The translations under genes and the position numbers were made by a program. 64,000 nucleotides of DNA. It comes from Brachynemurus nebulosus. Its lineage: Eukaryota; Arthropoda; Insecta; Neuroptera; Myrmeleontidae. The notes below the pieces were generated by a model that saw only the letters and a program-made list of their open reading frames with translations, ran no database searches and was not told the DNA's origin. Each line of letters begins with the position of its first letter. The stretch's first letter is position 1. The stretch lies in contig JAPWDM010000023.1 of the NCBI GenBank assembly GCA_035578155.1, positions 2,418,001-2,482,000 on the forward strand. The letters run 5' to 3'. This document shows, piece after piece, positions 13,280 through 23,576 of this stretch.

Positions 13280-13400
13280 ATTTTTAATTTACCGAATTAC
13301 CGGTAAAAAATCAGCAATTTACCGGTAAAAATTTTATGGAATTTTTAGTAATTTACCGGTAAACCGGTAAACCGGTTTACCGGTATTACAATCCCTATTC
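13280..13400. repeat. ACCGGTAAA-rich transposon end
   Basis: Repeated ACCGGTAAA and its complement (TTTACCGGT) between 13291 and 13386, ending in CGGTATTACAATCCCTA. From general knowledge this pattern is typical of a hAT-like insect terminus. Only this end is recognised and no left partner was found. Confidence 0.4.
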
Positions 13401-14184
13401 ACAACTAATAAAAGAACAACTTTACTATTGCCGTAACAACAGGTTTTGACCTTCTTGGATAAATAATGGTTGAAAAAAGTTAATTTAACCATTTGACAAT
13501 AAGGCTCTGTAATGATCATTAGAATTCGCGATAAAAAAATTTTTTGATTTATGTCGTGCTAGAATGATTTTTCAGACCACTGTGCGCTACCGTAAAATTC
13601 CATTAAATGTTGATATTTTACTTACTAGCCCCATTTCGTTCAAATTTTGAGACTATTTAGGAGTCAAAACATATATGGTCCCCTATAAACTTTAATACAA
13701 TTAGAGTATGTGGTAAAATATGTTAGACTACTTGCTTTTGTTGTTGCTATAAAAACAAGAAACATTTAAATCTGATTTTTGCCAGTTATTTGAGAGTGTG
13801 GAACGTCAACCAACGTCTGTTTGTTTCTTTAATTTTTTATACGGATTTGATATTTAAAGAATACTACGCGCAATTAGTGCTTTCGTAATTTTCTTAATTT
13901 TATAGTCGATTCGAAAATTTTATGAAGCAGTTTATATTGCTCTGGTCTTAAAGTTATTTTTGTTTCATTCAAGATTAGATGCCGTTTAAACACAAAATCA
14001 TTTTAAAAATTGGATAAAATTCCATTACGAGTACGAGGCACACAGATGAGACAGATGAAGCTTACATATAAAAAAGTGTGGTCTGAAAGCTGCAATAAAC
14101 TGCATTTTATACTGTTCACTGACTAGTCGTCCATCGGCTCTACAAGAGTAAACATGCATTGTTAATAGCAGATATATACATATA

Positions 14185-14761
14185 CATAGTTACTCACGAA
14201 AGTCTACGTACATTCAAGTAAAACATTAGTTATGGAATAAAAAAATTATTGTGATATATTTTACAAACTTTAATCAATTTATCCACTCATTAAACTAGTT
14301 ATTTAAAAGAAACAAAGCAAAAATGTCGATAAATACAAATTTTATAACAAAAAGATCAATTTTATTAACAACAAAACAAAAACACACAAAAACCTACGTG
14401 TACTTCATATCTTTATTAGTAAATATTAATAGCAAATTGATTTGGTAAGACCACCGTTTGCTTTTATGATGACTTCTAGTCTGCGAGACATCAACTTAAC
14501 TAATTTTTCAGTCTGAATTTGAAATTGTAAACCATTCTTCAATTTTATCACTTTTCTCAGTAGTTTACGATTATAAATATTTATTTTTTTCACTTGCCGT
14601 TTTAGTTCACCCCATAAATGTTCTATCGGGTTTAAATGTAGCCAATCCAATCTGTATTGAGCTGTAATTTTGCAACGCTTTGAAATAAATTAACTTTTAA
14701 TACTTAGTTTCAAATTTATTAACGATTTACATAGGTGTACGTAGACTTTCGTGAGTAACTG
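14185..14761 (-). mobile_element. Internally deleted Tc1/mariner element
   Basis: Terminal inverted repeats begin CATAGTTACTCACGAAAG (left, from about 14185) and, read from the right, CAGTTACTCACGAAAG (ending near 14760). The match continues through TCTACGTACA, and TA dinucleotides flank both ends as expected for Tc1/mariner insertion. At about 580 bp it is far shorter than a full element (1.3-1.7 kb); only the C-terminal end of the transposase is left. Confidence 0.8.
14426..14650 (-). pseudogene. Tc1-like transposase, C-terminal fragment
   Basis: The translation contains LNPIEHLWGELKRQV, matching the DDE-type Tc1 motif in which the last catalytic acidic residue is the E of NPIEHLW. It is followed by RRLEVIIKANGGLTK, typical of the Tc1 C-terminus. 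The DNA-binding domain and the first two catalytic Asp residues are absent. The fragment lies inside TIRs at 14185-14761, so it is the remnant of that element's own transposase and is non-functional. Confidence 0.8.
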
Positions 14762-14965
14762 TAGTTGTTCTATAGTATGTATCCACTCCCACCATGCACC
14801 TCGACCCATATACATAACGAATATCACACATACTAACATCCACTATACTACACATACAAACACAAACTCAAAATATGTATATAACCATAGAAAGTGGGGA
14901 GGCTTCGCTGCCAAGTTTGATGACGTAAAAAATTGGCGACAGCCGGAATGTAGTAGTTTGGCCCC

Positions 14966-15001
14966 TTGACGAGGAAGCTGTGTGCCACCGCTCATTGGCA
15001 G
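14966..15001 (+). repeat. Repeat terminus (GAGGAAGCTGTGTGCCACC), copy 1
   Basis: The terminus GAGGAAGCTGTGTGCCACC followed by CTCATTGGCAGT is also found at 17733-17775 (same strand) and 28871-28918 (opposite strand). Here it is cut by the Tigger element that starts at 15004. Confidence 0.6.
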
Positions 15002-15003
15002 TA

Positions 15004-16069
15004 CAGTGAAACCTGCCAAGTTGGACACCTCTGTATACTGGACACCTGCTCAAGTTGGACACTTTTCAATTGGCCTGGCGAAATTACATTGTTTTAAATG
15101 CATATTAATACTTATAAGTTGGACACCTCTATATGTTGGAAACCTGCCTAATTTGGACAGTTTTTTAAAATGATTTTTGATATTTTGACCTGTTTACGTT
15201 GGACATTCATGTATTTTACACGTGACCGAAACACGTGTTAGTTACGTTATGACAGTTATAATAATTGAATTTTTACACGTGACCGAAACACGAGGTTAGT
15301 TATGTCCTAAAAATATAAAAGCTCGGCAGTCACAATGGTTATTAGTCAATAATCAGCAGTGATTTCATGTGTACAGATCTCTTGAATATTTATTAGTTAC
15401 AAATTTAGCACCATGAGTTCGAAGCGAAAATGTTTAGTTTATATGTTAGAAAGTTTTCTAACTTCCAGAGTTTCAAAATCAGTTACCGACTGCTGAAGAA
15501 ATGATCACCGCCAATGCCTACTTGGAGGTACACGATCATGTCTTCAATACACATCAAGACGTTCTTCAACATGTTTTACAACTAGACGAGGAACAAGAAA
15601 TCGAAGAATCTAGTGACGAGTGCGAGAAAGTAGCGGAGAAACCAACAACCCCCGAAAAGAAGCTTTGAACGGTATAAATACCGCCATTAAGTATTTAACT
15701 GAAAACCCATGCGAACTGTTAGAAGATTTATTCAAAATTCAAAGCAAATTAGAAAGCAAAATTTTCCTAAAAATTGTATCCAAACAAACTAAGATAAGTG
15801 ATTTTTTTACGAAAGATAATGTTTAAATATCTATAATATGTATGTATTACGATTGTGATTCGATAGTTTATTTCAATAAATATTGATACGTAGATGTGTG
15901 TATATGTATTACTTTAAAAATAATTAATTTTGCATTATATTCTAAATTAGTGTTAACCTTAAAATTACTAAGCGTAGTTGATTTTGGTATTTTGCATATG
16001 TTGGACACCTGTTTATGTTGGACAGTTTTTGATTGCACCGCGGGTGTCCAACTTAAGCAGGTTCTACTG
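15004..16069 (+). mobile_element. Tigger/pogo-type element, internally deleted
   Basis: The inverted ends are CAGTGAAACCTGCCAAGTTG on the left and, read from the right, CAGTAGAACCTGCTTAAGTT; both continue into GGACACC. TA dinucleotides flank the element (15002-15003 and 16070-16071). Inner TTGGACACCT motifs recur near both ends. Length is 1066 bp against roughly 2-2.7 kb for complete elements. The transposase reading frame is deleted in the middle. Confidence 0.85.
15413..15826 (+). pseudogene. Tigger-type transposase remnant (start and C-terminus only)
   Basis: A start codon at 15413 opens MSSKRKCL, a basic opening usual for CENP-B-type DNA-binding domains. The sequence then passes, with a frame change, to LPTAEEMITANAYLEV followed by acidic sequence (EEQEIEESSDECEK), and after a further break to the C-terminus NTAIKYLTENPCELLEDLF...KQTKISDFF. 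Tigger-family proteins characteristically end with a leucine-rich pairing helix and a K-Q-x-K-I-x-D-F-F motif. The helix-turn-helix bulk and the whole DDE catalytic domain are missing. Assignment is from motif recognition. Confidence 0.7.
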
Positions 16070-16830
16070 TATATTTTTCTCTTTGTACGAAATCATGATA
16101 TTCCTACTATCAAAAAGAAGTGTGTTTTTTGTTATGAAAGTGTGTTTTGTTATTTAAAAGCTTTCCGAATTACTAGAGTAATTTAGAGTTATTATTCATT
16201 TTCCTAAATTTTCCTAAATATTTCCGCGCAACACTACCTATACAAAAACAATTACATTTAATATTTCAAAAATATCAAATTTTAGTGTGTAAATATTTAT
16301 TATAATGATTATAAAAGGTAATAATACTTATACTTAATGGGTAATTTGAAATATATGATTTTACTTTCCGGTTATTTAGCCATCCATGATGCTTGTTAGT
16401 GGGCGTATAAAAGGCAGAAACATGTACGTGTACATGACGACATACATATGTACCGGATTTGTAATCCGGTATAATATATAGATATTATATACATACCGGA
16501 GTGATGGGTCCAGGCGTCTCTGTAATGCGTGCTATCGCACACATGACTCTGAGCACACTAGCAATACATTGTGCTAGTACAGTGTACATCGCAATACAGT
16601 GAGTGTGAGATTCTTATGGGGCACATAGCACACTGTGCGCATTTGTGCTCTATGACTCTCTTGTAAGGATTCGTTCTCTTTGGAGTGATTTGCACGTGAG
16701 TGACTCAACACTAATATGTATATAAATGGTTTAATATTTCTTGTAGGAAGCATCCGATATTATTAATTAGAATTTTGTTCAGTATAATGTTTTATGAAAA
16801 TGGAAACCTTAAAATACGGCTTATTATCTT
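16070..16830. other. No gene seen
   Basis: Contains short palindromic pieces (ACATGTACGTGTACATG near 16421; ATTGTGCTAGTACAGTGTAC near 16568) but no recognised element or coding sequence. Confidence 0.5.
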
Positions 16831-17732
16831 TGTATCAGTAGTGGTGGCTTGTAAGATTGTTAAGGGGGGACGGTCCTCCAGACAACAGGTTTTTTAATAA
16901 TTTTTTTTAAGAAACTGGATACATTTATTGTATCAAATGAAGTTACATAGTATAGTACATGTTACGGTGGATTCACTCATAAGTTTTGATGCAAAAAAAA
17001 GAAAAAATGGCGGTGCTACAGCTATTCCAAGTTGACTCTTTTAATTTGCGCCGTGGAATGCCCAGCCTCTTGTAATCAACTGAATTCAATCGGACAAAAA
17101 AATTTTATTAAAATAAGTCATTACGCTTTGCATATACCTATTTCTGATGAGAATTTTTTTTTCTAATTTTAAATCAAAAAGAAAAAAATGTCACTTTTTT
17201 TTTATAAACAAATTATTATAAACCATATTTATGGTAATAATTTATGCGAAATTTTAGGTATATGCAAAGGCCAATATCTTAAAGAATATCTGTACAAAAT
17301 TTTAAGTTAATACCTTAATAACTTTTTAAGTTATGTTTCACGGTGCGCAAAAATACCTGTTTGGAGAAAAACGCTATTAAAAAGTTTTCGTTCTTGAAAA
17401 GTAGAGTTAAAAGCAATTTATCGTTATCTAAGATAATCTTTCTGTTGGGATTAAAACATTAGAAATATATTCGTTATGGTTCAAATGAACTTTTAAAGCA
17501 AAACAAAAAATGAAAAATTTGAGAATTTTGGAGGACCCTCCCTCCTTAAACATGACAATGTTAACAATTTTGTTGGTGTTTTGCGTTCTAGAATAAAGGC
17601 ACAAGATTTTATTTTTGCTTTTGGGACTACGAAAGTTGTGCAAGCATTGTGATAACTTTTGAAATAGATATAAGAATCTAAGAGGGCGTTTAATCACAAA
17701 CTAACTTTAAAAATTGAATAAAAGTCTGTTAC

Positions 17733-17775
17733 GAGTACGAGGAAGCTGTGTGCCACCTCTCAGTGGCAGTGTATC
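17733..17775 (+). repeat. Repeat terminus (GAGGAAGCTGTGTGCCACC), copy 2
   Basis: Same terminus as 14966-15001, here complete and ending TCTCAGTGGCAGTGTA. The upstream sequence (TTACGAGTACGAG preceded by ATTGAATAAAA) resembles that upstream of the partial copy at 14025-14045. Confidence 0.6.
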
Positions 17776-18049
17776 AAGTAGTAAAACTTTTCAAATATTC
17801 AGTTTGTAGAATCTTTCTAATTCCCGTATTCTTAATTTTGAAAATTTTGATTGCGTTACTTTATGGTATTCCAATCTGCATATTTGCAATCCATAAATGG
17901 TTTTTTTGATAATGATTATATGTATTGAAGGTGGGAAGAATTTTTTCATTTGCTGATATTTCAATAATAAAATTTTATATACCTACTTTTTTCTCATAGA
18001 AAAGAAGATAACTGTCAGCTAATAATGAAACATTGGATCACTATTTAAG

Positions 18050-18927
18050 GGGAGGTTTACTCGAGAGTCCTTAAAAATTATGTATTTTTCTAGAATTTTT
18101 TTCTCAAGAACGGAAGTAAATATCAATTTCAAATTTTGTACACATATTTATTAAGTATCAAACTATACAAAAATATAAGAAAAATATAAAAAATTGTCCA
18201 TTTTATAGATAGTGCAGTGTGACGATCCGAAAATCCAATGCCTTGTTGGTTGACATCATAGCACCGGTAATAAACCACCGAAATCCAAAAACAAAAAAGA
18301 TTTATAAAATATATGAAGAATACCGGCACCTCTATCTATAATATCAATAAATTGCTGAAAGAAAAAAAAATGGCGGATGTTTGAACTTTTGATTACGATT
18401 TTTATCTTATTTTCCGCTCTTTAAAGTAAACTTAAAAATAAAAAAAATATTGAAAGTGTATCGAACTTAGGTAGAGGTGCCGAAGAATTGAATTATTTTT
18501 AAAATACAAAATTAATCGAATAGTCTTTGAGTTATCGTGTCCGCCCGTTCTAAAAATGTAGTTCCGATATATTATAAAATATATATAAAGAAACGTATTT
18601 TCAAAATTTTATATTTAATACTCATTATTGCGTGAACTAAGTTTTTTGAATTTTTTTTTTTTTTTTATAGAAAGCTGGATTCGGTTAATGTGCAAGAATC
18701 TTGTTTTTAAATTATTTTCAGTAAAATCACTTTGGGAACATAATTCTACACATAATTTGCTATCAATTTCGGCAAAAAGAAAATCGATTTTTTTTATCAA
18801 ATCTCAAGTAAACCTTCATTTAAATTACTTTCAGCAAAATCACTTTGGGAACATATTCTACACATAATTAGCTACCAATTTCTGCAAAAAAATCTTTTTT
18901 TTTAGCGACTCTCAAGTAAACCTCCCC
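18050..18927. mobile_element. TTAA-flanked TIR element (piggyBac- or Kolobok-like, non-autonomous)
   Basis: TIRs GGGGAGGTTTACTCGAGAGTC (left) and GGGGAGGTTTACTTGAGAGTC (right, read inward) differ at one position. Both ends are flanked by TTAA (18046-18049 and 18928-18931), the target duplication of piggyBac and Kolobok superfamilies. At 878 bp it has no transposase. It contains an internal direct duplication of about 110 bp (18695-18905, with repeated AAATCACTTTGGGAACATA). Confidence 0.75.
18695..18905. repeat. Internal tandem duplication, unit about 110 bp
   Basis: Two copies of a segment starting TTTAAATTA(T/C)TTTCAG, continuing AAAATCACTTTGGGAACATA and ending GC(T/C)A(C/T)CAATTTC(G/T)GCAAAAA lie head to tail inside the TTAA-flanked element. 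Confidence 0.8.
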
Positions 18928-19009
18928 TTAATATGAAATTTACAATGATGGGTGCTATTTAATTTTGTGCTCATCATCACTTATCCAGAAATGAGCCACC
19001 ACTGCACTG

Positions 19010-20035
19010 TTACAAATGCATAGATGCATATATAATAATGTATTGTATAATATATGTATCTTTATGTATTCAGAGATTAACTCCATATTTCAGGTGTATA
19101 ATTGAATTTCGATTGCATCAATAGCGATAAATAAAGCTTGCTCATTTGAATATTAAATTTAATTGTAATTATTTACCAACAATATTAATTTAATGTGTTT
19201 TTGCAATTACAATACCTATACGTCCGGTCCACTTAAAATACGTAACACTTCCTGCACCAGGGATGCCAAAAGTTTTGTGAAAAATTGCGATTACATATTA
19301 AACAAATCATCTTCCGGCCGAATTTAAGGTATTCTCCAGCCATTTAGTATTGACTGAAAACTTTTTTTTTGGAATTGCTTTTGGTCAGTAAATATTTTTG
19401 CTCGGGATTGTATTTGGGTGGTTTTATTGGGGGGAGCGGAGATTTTATTACCGGGACGTAACCGACGGGATGAATAATGTCAATCACCATAATTATTGAT
19501 TATAACATATGCATAAAAGTACAATAAATAATATTTTTGAATACTATAAAATAGCAAGAATACAATAGTATTGCCAATATTTAAAATGTTGTCAATAATA
19601 TTGTGTGTGCGCGTTGCAGCCGATATAGGTTTCAATATTTTTCTTGTAATTCAATCAGTTTTTAGACTTTATATTATATATTTTTTGAGCGATTTTATTT
19701 AAAACAAAGATACATATATACATTTACAATAATAATAGTAGTAGATCTCTTTTTAGAAATAAGAGTGTCTTTTTGTAGATTCCTAGAATTAGGCTTTTGA
19801 AGAAAAATTTTTTTGTTATAAATGGAAAGATCATATATAAGTTTTATAAGAAAACTTTTTATTTTTTTTTAAACGTAATGATTAAGAAGTTATATTAAAT
19901 TAAAAAAAAAATGTTTAAACTTAGAACCGATAACGGGCCGATAGTTCCCGAGCGCTTATGTGACGTAATAAAGGTAATATGGCCTGAACATAGCTACATT
20001 AGTGTCTTTTTATTTTCAAATAGATTTTAGGCCAA
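19010..20035. other. No gene seen
   Basis: A+T-rich sequence between the possible hAT-like element and the large nested locus. No coding sequence or repeat structure is recognised. Confidence 0.5.
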
Positions 20036-20097
20036 GAGCTACTGGCCGATTTGTGACGGTCATTTCAACACGCGTTAAATTGAGAAGATAGAATCTT

Positions 20098-20807
20098 GGA
20101 TACTTACTCTACATAGAAATTTAGTTCTGACAAGCCTATTCGGCTGAGTTGAGTCATCTTTAACGTTTAAAGAATGTAAAAAATAAGGCCCAATTTATAT
20201 AAAGTAACAGTTCTAGAATTTTGATATATGAAAGATAAGAATATTTTTTATCGAATAAAAACGTTCTGGTAGTGTTTTCACTTCACCAAGGTACCGCCAG
20301 AACAATCTAAACTTGTGATAAATTTCATAATTATTTTGACAAATATCAGAATATTTTGTATCCATGGTAATGTGATTTACAAAGAAGAGAGATTACGAAT
20401 AAGAGATTACACTGTTCTTATGAAAAGTTTCTCATTGTTCTGGCTCATATTTATCTAAATAATTTAAAACAACAAAATTAATTTATTTACGTTTAATCTT
20501 CTGTAGTTATACAAGAAGGTGTAATTTCGCAAGTGACGCTTAATTTTTTTAATTTTGATAGTATTTATCGACTAAAATTTCAGTATATTCACATTTAAAC
20601 TTCCAGATGATACCATAATCTCATTTTAACAGTATGCCTTTGGCCTATTTTTGTATAAAAAAAACCATATTTGCATTTCGTTTTAACGAATTTCCAAATT
20701 CAGCACAATTTACCACAAATTTGCCACAACTTTAAACGTTAAGGATAACTCAACCCGGCCGAATAGGCTTGCCAAAATTGAATTTTTGTGTAGAGTAAGT
20801 AGCATCC
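20098..20807. mobile_element. 710-bp TIR element nested in the left arm
   Basis: The left end GGATACTTACTCTACATAG mirrors the right end GGATGCTACTTACTCTACAC (read inward). The arms of about 75 bp also share CAAGCCTATTCGGC and TTTAACGTTTAAAG-like sequence. It splits the left arm of the composite element, so it is the younger insertion. No coding sequence. Confidence 0.75.
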
Positions 20808-20884
20808 ACACGGAGAGAAAATTCCTATAAAAATTACTGTGCTCATACTACAATCGACGTGTAACAGGTGAACATATCCAATTT

Positions 20885-20948
20885 TTGTACGGTAAAATTA
20901 TAAAAATTATAGTTATATTATTGTAATTTTTATAACTTTACCGTACAA
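20885..20948. repeat. 64-bp hairpin with TTGTACGGTAAAATTATAAA arms
   Basis: The 25-bp arm at 20885-20909 mirrors 20924-20948 (ending ACTTTACCGTACAA) with one or two mismatches and a 14-nt loop. It lies exactly where the left composite arm stops matching the right arm, so it is a further insertion or a hairpin of the element end. Confidence 0.75.
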
Positions 20949-21071
20949 TAAAGTAAATAAAAAAAAAGATTTTTAATAAAAAGCTTTTATTTAAATGCGC
21001 TAAAAAGAAGAAAATAAACTTTGAAGTAAATCAAGCCCACCATTTTCTTACATTATAAAATTTTATATGAT

Positions 21072-21179
21072 ATAAAAGCTTGTCGCGAGAAAATATATAT
21101 ACATAAATGCATTTCTTATAATTATAAATTAAATTTAAAATTACCTGTGTCAAGATTTATTCTCGCGACAAGCTTTTAT
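21072..21179. repeat. Perfect 19-bp hairpin at the Helitron 3' end
   Basis: ATAAAAGCTTGTCGCGAGA at 21072-21090 is exactly mirrored at 21161-21179 with a 70-nt A+T-rich loop. The coding-side arm encodes the last residues of the helicase (KSLSRE) and the other lies in the 3' untranslated part. The relative at 54370-55033 has a hairpin in the same place with a different stem. Confidence 0.85.
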
Positions 21180-22542
21180 TGTCGTTGTTGCACGGTCGCT
21201 TGCCTGTTAATTTATTACAATCCAGTTCTTCAATAAGTAGACCTTCTAGTGATTTGACCCTACTTAAAGCCACATATGCTTGGCCCGCAGCGAAGAGTTT
21301 TGAGCCCAAATAAACAACGGCATGGTCAACAGTACTACCCTGCATTTCGTGTACTGTGGAAGCCCAACACAATATAATTGGCAGCATCCTTCTTTCAACA
21401 GTGCCGTAACTATATTTTGCCGGAAATTGCACAGATTTAGGCTGAATGACGTGAACACTATCTATACCAAAATCTATACGGACGGATGGTATGTCAGTTT
21501 CGTACATCTGTTCTCTCCGGAAGCAGGGCCATATGATTTCTGTGATGTGTCCAATGGCACCATTCACCAGACCTTTGGACACATCTACATTGTAACGCAA
21601 CATAACCTTGGCACCAACGAATATTTCCAATTCCTTAGGTAGTCCTCCAGTCTTGTTTATATCGGATGGTATGATATTATTTAGATCTGCATTGTCATTT
21701 TTTCTAGTAGAATCTATTAGGTTATCTTGCGCTATTATTTTGTTAATCGTTACACCACGAGTGCGAAAATGTTTAAGGACAGTTTGATTATGATCGTACA
21801 CTTGTTGGTTAGTGGGATAAATTCGCAGAGCCTTTCCAATTGCAAATTCGCCAATTACTTCTTTGCTTAGTCTACTCATTAAAATAGCAAAATGTTCTGA
21901 TTGAAGTTCACCAATTCGTAGTCTCATATTTTCAGTCAATTCAATTAACGAAAAGGAATGCCATAGGTGCGTTGCCGGAACCAATCTCGTGGGTTGATCA
22001 AACACCTGATTTCCTCGCACGGGAGGTAACTGCATCAAGTCGCCGAATACACAAATATTTATACCACCGAATAGACTTTCATTGTTTTTAAGTTGCTTTA
22101 GCCGGGAATCCACCATACATAGCATCTCATAGGGAACCATAGAGATTTCATCTATGAACAAAAATTCTATGTGTTGCCATTGTTGTCTCATTAATCGTAA
22201 ATAATTTCCAGTAAGTATAGGCATCTGCACTATTCTACCATCTTTTTGTACAGGCAGTTTTAGTGTAGAATGCAAAGTAGATCCTCCTACTAAGCGTGCT
22301 GCTACCCCAGTTAGTGCACAAACTTTAACAACTTGCTTGCTATAACATCGATTTATTTGATTTTTTAACAAGTTAAAGAGAAATGTTTTTCCAGTCCCAG
22401 CGTTACCCGTTATGAACAATTTTAGACGTTCATCGCTATCATTATTTAGCTGTTCTGAAATACTTCTTGTTATATATAAAAATGCATCATTCTGTCCAAC
22501 ATTCATTGCTCTTCTAGCATTAAAAAATTCCTCATCGGTCAT
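21157..22542 (-). pseudogene. Helitron protein, PIF1-type helicase part
   Basis: 461 codons containing a complete SF1B helicase in order: Walker A GNAGTGKT (residues 46-53), an ALTGVAARL segment (76-84), Walker B with DE at 131-132 (FLFIDEISMV), motif III GDLMQLPPV (167-175), GAKVMLRYNVDVSKGLVNGA, and near the C-terminus HEMQGSTVDHAVVYLG and AYVALSRV. In the Helitron protein this part unwinds DNA during rolling-circle transposition. The catalytic motifs look intact. It joins the upstream part in the same reading frame; only a TAG at 22546-22548 separates them, so residue 1 is an internal Met and not the natural start. The stop TAA (21157-21159) follows immediately after the hairpin arm. Confidence 0.9.
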
Positions 22543-22545
22543 GTG

Positions 22546-22866
22546 CTACTCTGGCATCTCCACCTCTTCTTCAAGGTTGTCCTGCTGAACTTCTTGATTC
22601 AAGATTTCAAACGCATGTATTTGATTAAAAGCATTCTCTAGCTGTCTGTCGCGCTTTTTGTATATCTCCAAACGTGTGTTAGTTGCACGAAGATGAGATT
22701 CTCTAGCCAGAAAAGCTTCCCTAGCTGTGTCATAGCCATTAATCAACTCACTCTCATTTCGGTACGGAACATACTGAAGAAGTAAACTATAATAATAGTT
22801 TTCCGGGTCTCTCGTAGCCACAAAATATGGTACACGTACAACAGCTGGGACATTCCTGATTACCAT
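22546..22866 (-). pseudogene. Helitron protein, linker between Rep and helicase
   Basis: 106 codons (VIRNVPAVVRVPYFVATRDP...ENYYYSLLLQYVPYRNESEL...) of the conserved linker that precedes the helicase in Helitron proteins. The end is acidic (NLEEEVEMPE), then TAG, then the helicase part in frame. Reading upstream in this frame gives RIIILNDNSKM before the annotated start. That meets the Rep part if one A is added to the run of ten A's on the coding strand (about 22903-22912), so the break is a homopolymer frameshift. Confidence 0.8.
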
Positions 22867-22889
22867 TTTACTATTATCATTTAGTATAA

Positions 22890-23576
22890 TTATTCTCTGC
22901 TGTTTTTTTTTTGCCTATTTGATTCATATATATCAACACTTTCTTCGGGATCTTGATGTGATTTCACATAATGAGGTTCAAACAACATTGCAAATTCTAG
23001 AAGACACATGTTATTAAAATCATAATCGGGGTGCTCAATGGGCCGTTTTTCGTAACGATCGAATATGTTGTTATAATATCCGGTAGCCGTTCCATTTACA
23101 TCAAATTTGAGGACTCTGTATATTTGTTCAGGCCTTCTGGTGTTTAAAAATGTGCATTTTCTTGAACTGTCCCTAAAATTTAAACGACAAAGTCTAAAAG
23201 CACATTTACACGCAGAAACCTGCCTTTCCTTTAATATACGCATACATACTTTAAACAGTTTACGTGATACATCTGTTTCTTCGCGTTGTATTTCGCGTAT
23301 AGCTTGTGCTACACTAGAATCAAGCTGAGTAGGCTCAGATTTAGATACGTATTTAGCTATGTAAAATGCTATTGCTTTATTTGTTCCACACGGTTGAATA
23401 TCCATATTAGCATTCCAGACTTTTAGAAGAGTAGGGTTATAATTATTCACCCATCCAGCTTCTGGTCTACGTTTTAGTACACAAATTCTGCCTCCATGTT
23501 GAATAAATTCGTCTGAAGAATGAGAGACAATACGAGTTTGAGCGCATTCTTGTCTTGAGAAACCAAATCTACAAGT
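22890..23576 (-). pseudogene. Helitron protein, Rep domain second half (tyrosine motif)
   Basis: Continues the HUH part in the same frame after a TAA at 23577-23579: TCRFGFSRQECAQT..., then RRPEAGWVNNYNPTLL, NMDIQPCG and the Rep tyrosine motif IAFYIAKYVSK, with two Tyr residues four apart. The upstream Cys (THTCYKNNS, then TCRFGF) belongs to the usual Cys/His cluster of Helitron Rep. The tyrosines would cut the DNA strand and link to its 5' end. The piece ends with RQKKNSRE and a stop caused by the frameshift in the poly-A run described for the linker. Confidence 0.85.

Larger units (their letters stand above)
16836..19009. mobile_element. Possible hAT-like element
   Basis: The left end CAGTAGTGGTGGCTTG mirrors the right end, which read from the right is CAGTGCAGTGGTGGCTCAT. 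A clean 8-bp target duplication is not visible. The interior holds a GAGGACCCTCCCTCC motif and the repeat terminus at 17733-17775, and is interrupted by the TTAA-flanked element. No transposase motif is recognised. Confidence 0.35.

Noticed and set aside
17428..17697. 89-codon frame inside the possible hAT-like element
   Set aside because: No BED zinc finger, DDE or dimerisation motif of a hAT transposase is visible.
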